Of a stretch of DNA of 64,000 nucleotides, positions 12,480 to 24,649 are shown in pieces (position 1 is the first letter of the stretch; each line of letters starts with the position of its first letter). The position numbers and the translations under genes were made by a program. The stretch is from Trematomus loennbergii (Eukaryota; Chordata; Actinopteri; Perciformes; Nototheniidae): NCBI GenBank assembly GCA_012861695.1, contig JAAOOA010000127.1, positions 16,810,755 to 16,874,754 on the forward strand. Reading direction: 5' to 3'. The notes under the pieces are model-generated. The model was not told the DNA's origin. It made no database searches and saw nothing but the letters and a program-made list of their open reading frames with translations.

Positions 12480-15220
12480 CCAGTAACTGACTCTGGAAAC
12501 AGTTCATAGCAGGGTCCAGGCTCCAAGACTAAGGGAAACACACGAGGGGAGGCAGAATGGCTGGTGGGGCATCCGTTTGACTTGCTCCCAAATAATAAAA
12601 AGGGTGGTGTGACTCTGGGACACAAGGGATGCCGCCAGCACCGCGAACCCAAGGACAATTCACCTATTTGGTGTGCTGTCACCCTGTTGTCTGATTTATG
12701 GTTTGGACATCCTTCCTATGACCCATTCGTCCATCAACTGGGCGCTATAAGGATACTCTTGTGATCAGAGGCTGAAGTATCAAAGCGTCCTCAGTCAGGG
12801 CCCTTGTGTAGTACCAGAGGGCCTCGCTCTCCTGAAAGGGGAGGGATGCCGTTGGGAAAGGAGAGCGTTGCAGCAGCAGAGGAGAGCCGTTCTTAACCCT
12901 GAGCACCAGAGGATAGAAGAGCTTTTTGAGAATCCATCAACTGTAAATGCCTCATTCTATAATGTTGTGTTTTCTTTTCAATTTTTTCCTCCCAATTTGT
13001 AATTATATTATGTGGAGTGTGTGCTCTCTAAAAGTTAACATGGCAGTGTTTAATTGGAGTGATTTTACTCATAATTGCATGATCCTCTCTACCACTTTTA
13101 GCTTCCACTTTATTTGAATAAGCGGGCTAATTTCAGAATCCATCCTCAAAATTAATCTGCATAGCATACTTTATATGGAAGTTCAACAATGAAATAATTG
13201 AGAAAATGTAAATCTGCTTTGAATAATGGGAGCCTTAATCATCAACAAAAACAGCAAACGCCAACTATGACGGCACCAGTCAGGGAAACATGTAATGCAG
13301 CGGTAGATAAGTGATGATCATTTTCTCTCTTTTAAAAATATTTTATTACATAAATAAAAACAGAGTGTGATCCTCCAGAGAGCCTGATCTTTTAAAGCAG
13401 CTCTGACTCCAACCCCCCTGATGAAAGGCCCACAGTAACATCAGGAGTCCAGAGCCTTTACTCTCTAACTTCAGGCAATTATGACACAGAGGAGATCTTT
13501 GCCTTCTGCACTCAAAAGAAGAAGAAAAAAGGCTTCCCTTTTTTCCAAGCTTAGTTGTAAAAATAAGCTTGCTCTCCTCAATTGCCGTCACCTCGTGCCC
13601 TTTGCAATAGCAGCAAGGATGTATCGGAACAAGCCATGGGGCAAAACAAATCACTTGTGATTTACAGAATTATAAAGATTTTAATAGCTGCAATGTTTCT
13701 CTCTCAGATTGGTCTTTATTTCCAGGAGTCAAAGTTTCCTGGAAGCCCTAGGCTTTTTAAAAGCAGTAATTGGCCAACAGAGAGACTAAGGATCTCCCTG
13801 AGTGATTGAGTGTATTTGTTGCTATGAACTTGAGGGTATCACTCTAAAGATCACAGGTCCAGGTTGTGAGAGCCTGCAACTTGTAAAGCACAATTCAGTT
13901 TGCAGCAGCCGTGGAATTCACACTACTTTTCAAAGCATTTTTGTTTAAAGTTCTAACCTTTTTGTAGAACTTGATGTTTTTTTTTGCTGATTAGTTTTGT
14001 TTCTAAATAATTCAGTATAAACTAAGGGGCTCTGGTTCGTGAAATAAAGACAGCCTTGAATGAATGCAGAATAATTGTTATGATGAAGCGCGTGACTGTT
14101 ACCCTGGCATGTAACAAAGTAGCATAAAGTCCATCTTTGAGGAATAACAATGATTTTTGAAGTGTAATTGAATTCCTTTTTTATTTTACTATTGTCTTTC
14201 AACTGGCAGTTAATCAGTTTACTACATTTACCATAAATACAAGTTATGTACAGCCATTTATTAAGAGATAGCAATAACCACATTTCAACCAGAATTACTA
14301 CTACAGAAAAATTGTAAGTTATAAATGTAAGAAAAATGCACTCACTGCTTAACAACTATAATCTTACTTATTCTGACTAAAACTAAACCCCTATGTATTT
14401 CTTAGTTAAATAACCTTTCTGTATATATCCTGTTTTTTTTGTTTTTAGAAGGACTGGTAAACAGTTCAAAAATGTCAGTGCTATTATATCCCCTTTCACC
14501 ATATAAACTAACCATCTAAATGATACTGATATTTTTTTAAATATATTAGAACTGATTAAATTACTTTCTCATTGTGGTTTAGAGTTACATGTTTTTACTT
14601 GTGTCTTTTATAATAATTACTGGGACATTTTTATTTTCACACTCTTCAGATATAGCTGTACATTCTACTTCACGTACCTGCAGAATAGCTCTCATAATGA
14701 TTAAAGCATGTGTTCTCTTCCTCTAATAGAAAAAAGTCAGACCGTAGCTTAGCCATATTAAGTAAATCCACCAGGGAGGCATAATCGAGTTTGACTCTCT
14801 ACCGGTGGTCTCCTTGTTAGTGTTGTGAGTGTCAGAACTGACAGTGCAGGTAGCTCAAATGCCACTTAAGGTTTTAGCTTCAGTGGCTTTTGGAAAGAAA
14901 TGACCGTGACCTGTGTAGCTTGAGCCCACATCCCACACCCTTTCTGCCTGACAGCTGCTCAATGGCAAGTGTCTGCCAGCATGCCGAGGGGAACGCTGCC
15001 AAGCAGCCGGAGATAGAGATGATTACCACATCCCTCTCAGCCTGCTCTCTGAAAACTGATACCTACTAACAAACTGCTGTCAACATGTTAGCGCGGCAGA
15101 GAGAGTGAGAGCAGAAGTATGTGCCTGAGAGAGAAAAAAGGGAGAAAGGAGATGTGTGGGAGAGTCAACGTGAGGAGTCCAAACAAGTTAGGATTAATGA
15201 CATTGAAACAAGTATTTTTC
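12480..15220. other. Non-coding stretch with a HOX-PBX type site
   Basis: TGATTTATGG at 12692-12701 is an exact HOX-PBX type octamer/decamer. The patch CCAGCACCGCGAACC near 12631 resembles the left half of a REST/NRSF element but lacks the right half. The rest is AT-rich and featureless apart from chance open frames (for example the minus strand at 13945-14355). Confidence 0.5.
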
Positions 15221-15229
15221 TGCTGCTTT

Positions 15230-15420
15230 CTGAGCTAACACCATTGTGGAAGACTTGAGGAATGCAATCAACGCTATAAGAAAATGCCTGTAAGGCAGGC
15301 ATTCACATACGTGTCGATGAGATGATGAATGTCAGACAATCCTGTCATAAGGTCACTATTTTTCAGCCTACCGTAGCTCATCATGCATAATTATGTGTAT
15401 CAAGTCATGAATGTCATTGT
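15230..15420. promoter_or_regulatory. Candidate enhancer island with TFAP2-type hairpin
   Basis: This island contains ACCATTGTGG (SOX-like, about 15240), a perfect inverted repeat AATGCCTG / CAGGCATT (15283-15290 and 15296-15303, 5-nt spacer) and CATGCATAATTATG (POU/homeodomain-like, about 15382). The GCCTGTAAGGC at 15286-15296 fits the TFAP2 palindrome GCCYNNNRGGC exactly. Such clustering is typical of vertebrate conserved enhancers. Enhancer identity is inferred from motif content alone. Confidence 0.4.
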
Positions 15421-15429
15421 AAGATACAT

Positions 15430-18400
15430 TATTTCCTGGGTATAAGTTAAACTTTTTTATGCAGTTAAAATTGTAATTTAAGTGCAGCGAATTGTCAAAA
15501 GAAAGTTTTTGCGTTGTTGTTCAGATATGCAAATCACTTCAGACCTTTATTTCTGCCACTTAAAACGTAGCTTTTCCTGCTGGGAGAGAATGAATGCGGT
15601 TCTTGAGGGAAGAGTTATAAATGTCAATGTTTTTAAATAAATCCCCCACAGCGCCACTTTAAAGTGAAATAAAAGAAAAATCACAGCTGACATATATTTG
15701 TCTAATTGTTGCAGAGAGGGGACAGGAAGCAGCATGGAGTAGCTTGAATTATCGGTAATTAGAATATCGCAGTGCTTAATTACAAAATATTTTTGATTGT
15801 CTGATTTTCAACAGAAGTACTATTTTAGCTACTGTCTTAATACACATTTGTTTTTGAAGATTGGGAATGACAATTATGATAATGTGCATCCCATCATGAA
15901 ATATTTTAGTGAAAGACAGGAAAACGGAGCATCTTAAGCAGATATTATGCATATGTAGATTCTTTGAAAAAGTGCTAATTAAATTGATTGTAGCAATTTT
16001 TGTTGTAATTTTTTTTGTAATTTCTAAATGAAGCTTTTCTATTCTAATTTTCAGGGCACTGCAGCTTTTAATAGTGCGAAATATGTCAGGATACACACAA
16101 AAACCAAATCATTTTGTATGTCTCCTCTAAATGAACCATTATTCAGCAATGTAAAAGTTTTCTGCCAAAACAAAAAAACAAAAAGTGCTAAAACTTTGTT
16201 TTCATGTGGTTCAGCCTCATTTTATAATCGGGCTCTGCAGAAGGTGGTCATTTACTTATTATGTGTTTATTTTGCTTATTAAATGCCACAAAATAAAATA
16301 ATAAAATCAGGGACAAAATACTGTCTACAGTAATTCACTCTGGAACTTTGTTGGGCAACAAGATAAGTATTTCTCTAAAAATCAATTTTCGAGAAGAGAC
16401 AATGGAAACAAACCTAAGTGCTAGTTTGAACCAACCCCACAAGGCTTCCAGAGAAACCACCAAGCCTAAGAAGCACTTTATTAGCCAGCAGGGGGGGGTC
16501 AGGAGGACCAGCCCTATCATTGATTGAGGTTGGAAGATGCATCCACAGCTGCACTTTCTCTAAATTTCTAAGAGTAAATATGCACCTTTGAAGTGGGGGG
16601 TGCCTAGGAGCACTCCTCTGCACAGATTGTGTGGGTTTCTGTGGGGAGCTGTAGTTACGGGAAAGATCAATGGACAGGGCATTAGGGGGAAGAGCACAGT
16701 ACACTGTCCAGCCCTCCAGCCTCCACAGCTCTGCAGCTCCTGCATGGCCACTATTATTGAGCTCAAGGCAGTTTAATTCTCCCTGCTGTTTTCTCAGACT
16801 GATAAAAATGTCAACCTTTCCGGCTGCAAAATGTATTGGAGGAAAAGATGAAATATACTATGAACTTTATAAACAACTGCAGTTTGGTTCATATTGCTCC
16901 GCTACTACCTTTTTTTCCCTTACACACATCAACTTGTAGTCATGATCTTTTAGAAATGTTGTACAGGTTTAGAGATTACATACTTTAAAAAATGTATCAT
17001 ACGTAGCTTAGCATTTGCACTTCATTCCTGTAAGGTCATTTAGTTTCTGTTTATACATCTTTTGTTCCCGACATCTTCATATTACATTTATACACATAGC
17101 TACTCTAATTCATCATTTATCATTGATCATTCCTGGAAATAAGATTTCAACCTGTTTTTACAACAAAAATAAAATAATATTTTTGACTGGAATTCTTCTG
17201 CCTGCATAATTAGTGACTGGAAAACTCCTCTGTCCGATTGTGAAAGCATGGAAAAACCCATATCCTGCTCATTGTGTGGCTGGGTATGTGTACTTGTGGC
17301 ATGCTTTAAGTGCATTAGACTTGTGCTGAACACACAGCTTCCATATTGTGGTTGTAAAGACGATGGAAAAGCCTTTTGGGGTAGCCACACTTCCAGATGA
17401 GGCTAATCTGCTCGTGGTTGGTACAGAGTGATTAGTGAGCAGAGATTTTTAAGCCCTTTGTCTTCTACTTATGAATTATAAAATGTCTCAAACTCAGTGT
17501 TTATTAAATTAAAATTAAGTCAATAAAAAACTGAATAAGCTTTCAATTTGGAAAAAAAAAGCAATTACACACTGAATTCATTATTTGATTTATTTGTAAT
17601 AAGTCGGAATTAAATTGGATTGTTACAGTAAATGCTATGATGTCCCAGAGATGAGGACAAGAGGACAACATGTGTCCTTTCCATAGAGTGTCAAAGTGTA
17701 GTGTCTCTGCGCTCCCAGGTGTCGCCGGGGTTTGGCTCCAGCAGGCTTGTGAGATGCAGCCAGAGAGAGTTAGCATTTACAACCCCTGTCACACTCCAAA
17801 AACACTGTGTCACTCAAGCACAGCCTGTGTGGCAGCTCTGGCATTAATGGAGACGTTGACATCTTCCGACAGAGTGTTTATCTAATACTAATGCTAAGCA
17901 ACCAGAGCCAGTCGCCCCCACACGGAGACATCGAACTGCGCCGCAGACCTCAGTGTCTGGCAATCGCACTAGTTTTCCCATTCATCCCTCAAGACTTATA
18001 GAATTCATAACAATGGCTTTGCTGCTGCTCCGTGTCATGTCTCTTTTTTTTATAATTCGGCCGCATTTTTCTTGCCACCATCCACTCGACAGCCAGACTG
18101 CTTCACAGGTGCTTAGGACAAAGTTGGGTAAAATTATGACAAATTGCAGGAAGCGTCACCTGTGTATGCTGGCGTCAATTTGCAGCTCAGGAGTTCAACA
18201 AAAGTTGTTTACATATTTCTTCTGCAGTGTTTTTCTCAGAACTTTTTTTTATGGATTATCTTCCCTACTCCCCTCACACACATATGGCTCTTAGCGTGGT
18301 GCTAAGAAAGGGAGTTTCAGGTTTTTGTTGGAGCATTCATATTTTACATTTAATAAGTACATATTTAAAAGGTATACAGTTTTGAATTAATCATGTACAT

Positions 18401-18830
18401 ATATTATATATCTCTCATACAATATTGCGGTATTGTTATTTTTAAAGAAAACATTTAACAGAAAAAACAGTTTTCTTGAGACACACTGTGCATTATACAA
18501 TGCACAAAAGGCCGCAAAATGGTATATATGTTACTATACGTATCTGAGACTGATGAAGTGTATGGAGCTATCTTTAGAGGATTGATTTCCCATACTGCCA
18601 CGCAGTTGGCTGCATTTATATTCCATGCCTGTGGCTCTGTGACCCTGGTTCTCCTTTGATGTGGCAGGCAGAAGCACAAACTAGGATGAGGCAGAGAGAG
18701 AGAAGGCTGAGGGATAGCAAAAGGTGAAACAGTCTACGATGGGAGGGGGGGGTTAGAGATTTCTCTGCTGTGGTGCAGGTTTCCAGAAGGGGATGAGAGG
18801 ACTTGATGAGGGAGTGTAAGAAAGACTGGT
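15430..18830. other. Non-coding stretch
   Basis: AT-rich sequence with a CTCF-like run CCAGCAGGGGGG at 16485-16496. Around 17690-17960 and 18590-18680 the sequence is less AT-rich and has the texture of conserved non-coding DNA, but no single strong site stands out. No gene is supported. Confidence 0.5.
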
Positions 18831-18953
18831 ATGAGTTTTCAGGGAGCAGCGCGAACCGATGAAGCCATCATCTGACAGATCTATAAGAGTTTGCACTGAG
18901 GGCGGGTTGGTGGTGGGTGGGCAGAAAGGAAGCCAGGCCGAGGGAAAGGGATT

Positions 18954-18980
18954 GGGTGATGGTGGGGGGTTGGGAGAGGG
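18954..18980 (+). other. Candidate G-quadruplex motif
   Basis: Four G runs (18954-18956, 18964-18969, 18972-18974, 18978-18980) are separated by loops of 7, 2 and 3 nt, fitting the standard G3+N1-7 rule on the plus strand. Confidence 0.55.
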
Positions 18981-19110
18981 CATGACGGTGGCGCGAGCTG
19001 ATAGAGACGTCAGCGCCGCTTCAGTAATCTCACGACGGCTGGCCGCAGCGAGGGGCCATCGAGGGGCCCACGAGAGCAGAGGCATGATAGAGCAGACCAC
19101 CCCGACAACA

Positions 19111-19125
19111 CTAGCAGGGGGCCAG
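19111..19125 (+). promoter_or_regulatory. CTCF-like site
   Basis: CTAGCAGGGGGCCAG agrees with the CTCF core CCASYAGRKGGCRSY at about 11 of 15 positions. The GCAGGGGGC centre is intact and the last three positions differ. Occupancy cannot be inferred from sequence. Confidence 0.3.
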
Positions 19126-19209
19126 GCAGTATGGACAAATCAAAGCGGGAAGAAGTAATTTTTGAGAAATTACAGAAATCTCCATGGAAATTAGCATGAA
19201 ACACTTTCT

Positions 19210-22200
19210 AATCTCTTGCTTTTCACCGTGGACGATAGGGGTCAGTGCTTCAAGTTCTCCAGCCCTTGGTTTCTCTTTCTCTCTCGCCCCATCCCTAATT
19301 TCATTATTCCCTCTTGATTTTTTTCCTCCCTCCTACTTTTTATGTATACTCATTTTACAGCCCCTCCCTCCGCTCATATTCTTTAACCATTCATTTGCTT
19401 GAACCCTTTTCATTGACCACAATTAAACGTTTAGATTTCAAAGGCAAATCAAGGGAGAGCCAAGCCTTGCCCTCAGAGTGACACAGGATCAAGCTGTTGG
19501 GTGCTTTGGAGTCTCGGATGAGGTGAATCCCCCCAAGATTTGTCCTCTGCACCCTGCCTTTCGTTCTTGTGTCTGTCAGAGCTCAGAATACTGTTCAATT
19601 GAATGGGAGGAGTGAGGCACCCCTAGTTGTGACCATGTGGTTATTGGTAATCGGCAGCATTTTCAGCAGTTCAATGACACCCTAAGCCAGTATTCTTCTC
19701 ATCACAATTGCTCGCAATCTCAACAATACGGGACAAAATGCACCTTAAGAAAATGATTGTGGAACAGTATTGTAGATGTGCATACCATAATTTTAAATTG
19801 TTCTGCAGTTTAAATGGGTTGTTTTATAGGTTTGTACTTATAAGTTTTGATTTTATTTGTATGGCGCCCTTAAATTATAAATTTAGATTTATGGCATTTA
19901 TGAAATTAAAAAAAAAGAATTCTAAGGAGGCAAGATGTGAGTTTTTATATAGTATAGCAGAAATCTATTTTCACAATTGAATATTAAAATAAATCATTGC
20001 TATAGGGTTTAGACCCTATATTTACAGACGTTTTTTATTATTATTATTATCAAAAGGAAAATATCTTGTTTTTGGTATCAATCCCATAATAAAGTATAGC
20101 TTACAGAACACTAAACATATCTTCTCTATCCTGCATCCATGGCAACACGGAGTGTTTTCCTCTCTCATAGTCGTGGTCATTTTATCAAACATTGAACTAA
20201 ACCGAGCCGCTCCTGCCTCACTGAAGCACAGAGAGCGAGACTTTGTTATTGTCTTACTTGCACATTGTTACTCATTATGTGTTCTCTTCAGGGCAGGACA
20301 GAATATTAAACATTTTGATTAAAACTAAAAACCTCTGCCACACAAAAAAAGTCTGTATAGTGTAACAAATTCTGCTCTTAACCTGATAATAAATACATGA
20401 AATTATGCCATTTAAATAATAATACAAATTCAGTATAAAAGAGATTTTTCAGACTAATTATTAGATACATTTGACTTCCTTTCCACTGTCTCACTATTAG
20501 GAGACAGCAAAGAGAACGATGTGCCAGGAATTCAATCGAGGCATATCCAAAAGAGACCAGGGTCTCTTGAAGCCTCAGTACAAACAAGAGCCAATGAAAA
20601 AAAAAATTGGGTCATCTTTCTGTCCTGTTGTACTAGAATATAAATAAAAATAATTGCATTCAGTCACCACAAAACAATTTCTCTGAAGTTAACTAAACTG
20701 GTTTTGTAATTTGATGAAGGAGTTCCAGTTTTCATACATTTTCTGTTTAAATGGAAAAATGGAAATGCTCATATTCAGACATTGTATTTCACTATTTTTT
20801 GTCCTTGTCATCTTGATTTATTGGTGGAGTATTTTCCCTGAACCTACAATGTCAAATCACTTCCACACTTCTCTGCCTTATTAACTAAAGATGCACACAC
20901 ATTCACTAATAGGTACAGTAGACAAGATAGAAATAATGGGCATTAGGCCTGAAAAGTAAAATAGTGGCATTTGATTAGCATTACATTGTGTGCTGATTCA
21001 TGGGGAATAGCTATAGAGTAAAGGTGCTGAGGACTTAATTAGAGTGCTTGCAGACTTGGCACATTGCAGTGACAGAAATGTGTGTTGGATATAGAAACCT
21101 TTCTAACCTCTGGTTAAACCCTCCCTTCCACTCTAACAGTTTGTCTTCTAATTAAGCTCCAGAGTTGGGTTGTCTACTTTCTTTTCAATCCGTTCACATG
21201 CAATTTTGCTAATTGCAACTGTAGAAAATGACAGTATTGTCCTAAATCATAATCTATGGTATTGTCTAACATATGCCAAAAATAAGTTTCAGAATTGATC
21301 AACTATAAATATGTGGAAAAGTTGTACATTTTCTGAATGCACTTTTAAGGTTAGTAGAACTTACAATAAATAAAGCCTTTTAAATTTGGATTGATTATAA
21401 TTATTTGTTTTATTATATACATTTGTGGAAGATTATATCTGAATGCAGAATCAGACGTGAAAATGTATTTCTAAAGTTTTAACCATCGCAGTTTTTGTTT
21501 CTTAACAGTTAAACAAGCCATGATGCACATTTTATCAGTTATAATTTCTGTGAAGCTGTGGTTAATGTGTCCTAAAGAAATAGAATAAGGATATTCTCAT
21601 ACTTAGCTTGAGACCTCGTTTAACCTAGATGCTACAGACATTTGGCAGGGCCTGAGTGTACCTGCTCCTACTTGCGGTTCTGCCAGTAATAGATAGATGG
21701 CACTGCATCCAAGGTAGAGCAAAGGGCCCGAGACTTCTCTCTACCATCTTTCAGGGTCTTACTCTCATTATCCATCCGAAAATTAACCTGTCAATTTATC
21801 AATCAACACCATCTTGAGTTTTCTGCCTCCTGTTTGGCGACTAGCTTTGCAACGACTCCGGCGCGCTGATAACCAGGAGGTATGCGTTTGTTAGTGTAGT
21901 GAATGAGTGCATTATCACCTAAATGACTGCTATGAATCACAATTTCTGCCAGGCGGTTGATAAGAGGTAAATACACAAGCAATTTGATTTGAAAGTATAT
22001 ATCTATTTATGTATTCTTTTATGTGTCTGGAAAATAAGGTCAGGGCCAGGCAGACAGTATTTTCGGCTTTGTTGAGCTCCGTTTTCTTTAAGTCGAATAC
22101 ATTGCAAGGCCATGTTGTATTGTGAAAACTGAATTCCAGTTTATCAATATTGCTACTGAAAAGCAAGATATTTAGGATTATTGTAAAGAATTGTACATTT

Positions 22201-23060
22201 ACACAGTGTATTTGAGCAGAGTAATTATTTTAAGACCGCAAGTAAGATTTTAAGCAATAGATAGCAATACAAAATGTAAAACATAACAAAATATCATATC
22301 TACTAATCAAACAATAAAGCATTATTCATATCATTGCAATTATTCTCAAATTGATAATGATAATATCTTCCGCCACTTTTTTCACAAAATAAAAGAATCA
22401 TTTTAGGTCACAGTTTGATTTCTTCTTTTTTAATGAACCGAATCAAAACAAACAGTATATTTGTAATTAAGAGCACTTGGATCTTTCTTCTATTATTTGA
22501 TGCACAAAGCACCTTTTTTTTTTTACAATAATTGTGTTAATGTTAAATTCAAATAAATAATATTCTTTATTTCTTGATAAATTTGAGAAACATAATAACA
22601 TAATTGCAAATGTAAATATCAATATTACAGTCAAAATGTTTCAAGGACATTGCACACATTGCCTAATTCTTCTGTATTGACTTTGGAGTTAATATTACAT
22701 CTGCTCTTAGAAATATCTAAAAGGAAGGCAGATTGAAATATGTGTTTGCATGCTCAGCATGCTACAGAGTTATAATAAGCACTGGGACATGTCTTTATCT
22801 CTAAATGGGTTATAATGTGATAAGCTAAACTAGACCCTCAAAAATCCCTACCAAGTGCAACCACGGGTGGGGGACCTCAATTGCTTCAGTTCATTCTCCT
22901 TTTTTCCCGGTATTTTCTTCCTCTCTGTTCAGGTTATTAGCCGCTACATGACTGGATCGCCGAAAATGGAAGGAAGCGAACGGAACCAGATAGGGGTTGT
23001 GAATAGCGGGAGGGACTTTCCTTTTTTCCCAACTGTTTTTTTTTGCAAATGGCCTTATTG
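19210..23060. other. Non-coding AT-rich stretch
   Basis: Long AT-rich sequence with short homopolymers and an ATT run near 20040. Chance open frames only. A short patch at 21650-21900 is less AT-rich. I see no recognisable repeat family, RNA gene or exon. Confidence 0.6.
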
Positions 23061-23073
23061 TGTAGAGGTGTCG

Positions 23074-23110
23074 AGAGGAGGGGGCGCTAGTGAGGAAAAA
23101 TGGCGGAAAG
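23074..23110 (+). promoter_or_regulatory. CTCF-like core plus YY1-like site
   Basis: AGGAGGGGGCGCTAG (about 23076-23090) contains the AGGGGGCGCTA core of CTCF sites, but the upstream CCA half is not matched. Twelve bases on, AAAATGGCGG (23097-23106) matches the YY1 core ATGGCGG. The pairing would suit a promoter or boundary element. No adjacent transcript is visible. Confidence 0.3.
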
Positions 23111-23499
23111 TAATTTAAAATGCTGACAAAAAGACGAGAGAAAAAGGAACACAACATCTGGTAATTTGTTTCAGCAAGCTTAGCCTAATGATGTAAGCAG
23201 ATTACTCTCCAACAGAGTGGGAAAGGGGCATAGAGAGAAGGCTTTTCTTTTTTCTCTTGTGCCCCTTATGGGTCTGCCCTATTAAAGCCTGAGACAGAAG
23301 CCACTGCGATATACACAGCGAGTTCATATTAGTGACTCTATGTATGCTCTTCCATGCCATTTGATAATTCAAATGCTTAAAGGAGGGTTTTTTGATCAAA
23401 AAATTGCTGCTTATTTTAGAAGCTATTTTATCGCCTTAAAAGGGGAACCTTCCTGACCCTCCGAGGTGGGATGTAAGCCACTCGATGCTGTGGGTGCCC

Positions 23500-23760
23500 C
23501 TGGCCCGATTTGCTCTCTCTCCTCAGAGAGCAGAGATCAGTGGTATGCCCAGATTGAAAGGGAGGGCAGGAACCTGGCGTGATGAAGGACACTGGCTCCA
23601 TGTCAATGTGTGGAGGAGACTGGAGGATGAAACACACCATTAAGACCAATTTAGAGTGTTGCTCTAAATTTCAGCAGGACTGATCGATCCTGACAGGAGG
23701 GCATCGTACCGCCTGCCAGATCACTTAAACCACTGCCCCTTGTCTCACGTTGCTTAATGT
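23500..23760. promoter_or_regulatory. Candidate regulatory island with perfect hairpin
   Basis: The island contains a 9-bp perfect inverted repeat, AATTTAGAG / CTCTAAATT (23648-23656 and 23662-23670, 5-nt loop). Close behind are a GATCGATC palindrome and a MEIS-like CCTGACAGG. The stretch is unique, GC-balanced and free of simple repeats, like many conserved elements. The role is inferred. Confidence 0.35.
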
Positions 23761-23940
23761 CATGTCATTGGCTATCATTCCCAGTCGAACAGTGAGCTGC
23801 TGGATTTCGTTTCAATTACTACTTGTAGGATTACCTTTTATTTTTACACATCAGTAATCAATGAGGATTTTGATAATAATGTCATAATGCAATCTCAGTA
23901 TTGCGTTCTGTCCTTTTCCCCCTCTATTCTTAATCCACAG

Positions 23941-24027
23941 TGAAATCCTCTGAGACTAGTTGTCCTGTTGGTTTATTGATTTTTTTCCCTTGCTCTGTGA
24001 ACATTGGACAGAAACTTGAGAGCCGAG
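23941..24027 (+). other. Exon-like segment (unverified), 87 bp
   Basis: A long polypyrimidine acceptor (TTTTCCCCCTCTATTC... then CCACAG) ends at 23940, and a GAG|GTACAG donor begins at 24028. The 87-bp segment is a multiple of three and has one open frame (starting K-S-S-E-T-S-C-P). No family is recognised, and the donor is only moderate at positions +4 and +5. Confidence 0.15.
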
Positions 24028-24551
24028 GTACAGAAAAGAGACTATACCTTACCCAAGGGCTTAACCATCAGACAGGTATTCACATAATAATAACAATAAC
24101 AGATGTTGATATCATTTATTTATATGACTATTTTCATGCATAAATACAGCTCAATGTGCCCAACAGATTAAAACAAGACAGATATCCCAAAAGAAACAAA
24201 AACAAATACAAAAGCTTCAACAAATTACGAAAACTAAACGCTGTCTGTAATAAATGAAGAATCAAACTATTAAGAGTAATACTGAAACATAAAACAAATT
24301 AGACAACATTAAAAACAAGGTGAGATTAGATAAATATCCCCTGAAAATCTGCATTTATTTCAGTACCAGTTGTAATGTATTTTAAACACATATTTCAGGA
24401 GATGCGTTCTGCTCTATATAAATCTAGATTGTGTATGTTGTAATATGCAGAGTCCTAGCAGACGCTGTGTGTTATTATTGCGCTGCCACTATCTGCCGGC
24501 GCGGTGCTGACATTTTATATGCCGTCTATTTATTAGTTGGGATGTTCATTG

Positions 24552-24644
24552 AGGCAGCTCAGGTTAAGTATCTTGCTCAGTGTCTGACTGCAGATATTGA
24601 ACCTGCAGCCCTCTTGTTCCAAGTTCAGTTCCCTAACCACAACC
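24552..24644 (+). repeat. Worn fragment of a dispersed teleost repeat
   Basis: The segment runs GTTAAGTATCTTGCTCAG, then ATTGAACCTGCAGCCCTC, then TCCCTAACCAC. This order resembles a dispersed repeat core seen across teleost genomes (GTTAAGTGTCTTGCTCAAGG, then GATTCGAACCCGCAACC, then TTCCCTAACCAC; recalled, not searched). It is diverged and partial, with no target-site duplication recognised. Confidence 0.5.
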
Positions 24645-24649
24645 AGTTT

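Larger units (their letters stand above)
18841..19130. promoter_or_regulatory. GC/CpG-rich block with G4 motifs
   Basis: An abrupt rise in G+C and CpG inside AT-rich DNA. It holds a CRE-like GACGTCAG near 19007, G4 patterns at about 18900-18922 and 18954-18980, and a CTCF-like CTAGCAGGGGGCCAG at 19111-19125. Open frames on both strands come with the GC content and show no family resemblance. It could be a small CpG island, a promoter of an unannotated transcript, or an insulator-like element. No TATA box or initiator can be assigned. Confidence 0.35.

Noticed and set aside
12631..12650. REST/NRSF-like CCAGCACCGCGAACC
   Set aside because: Only the left half of the element matches; the right half is absent.
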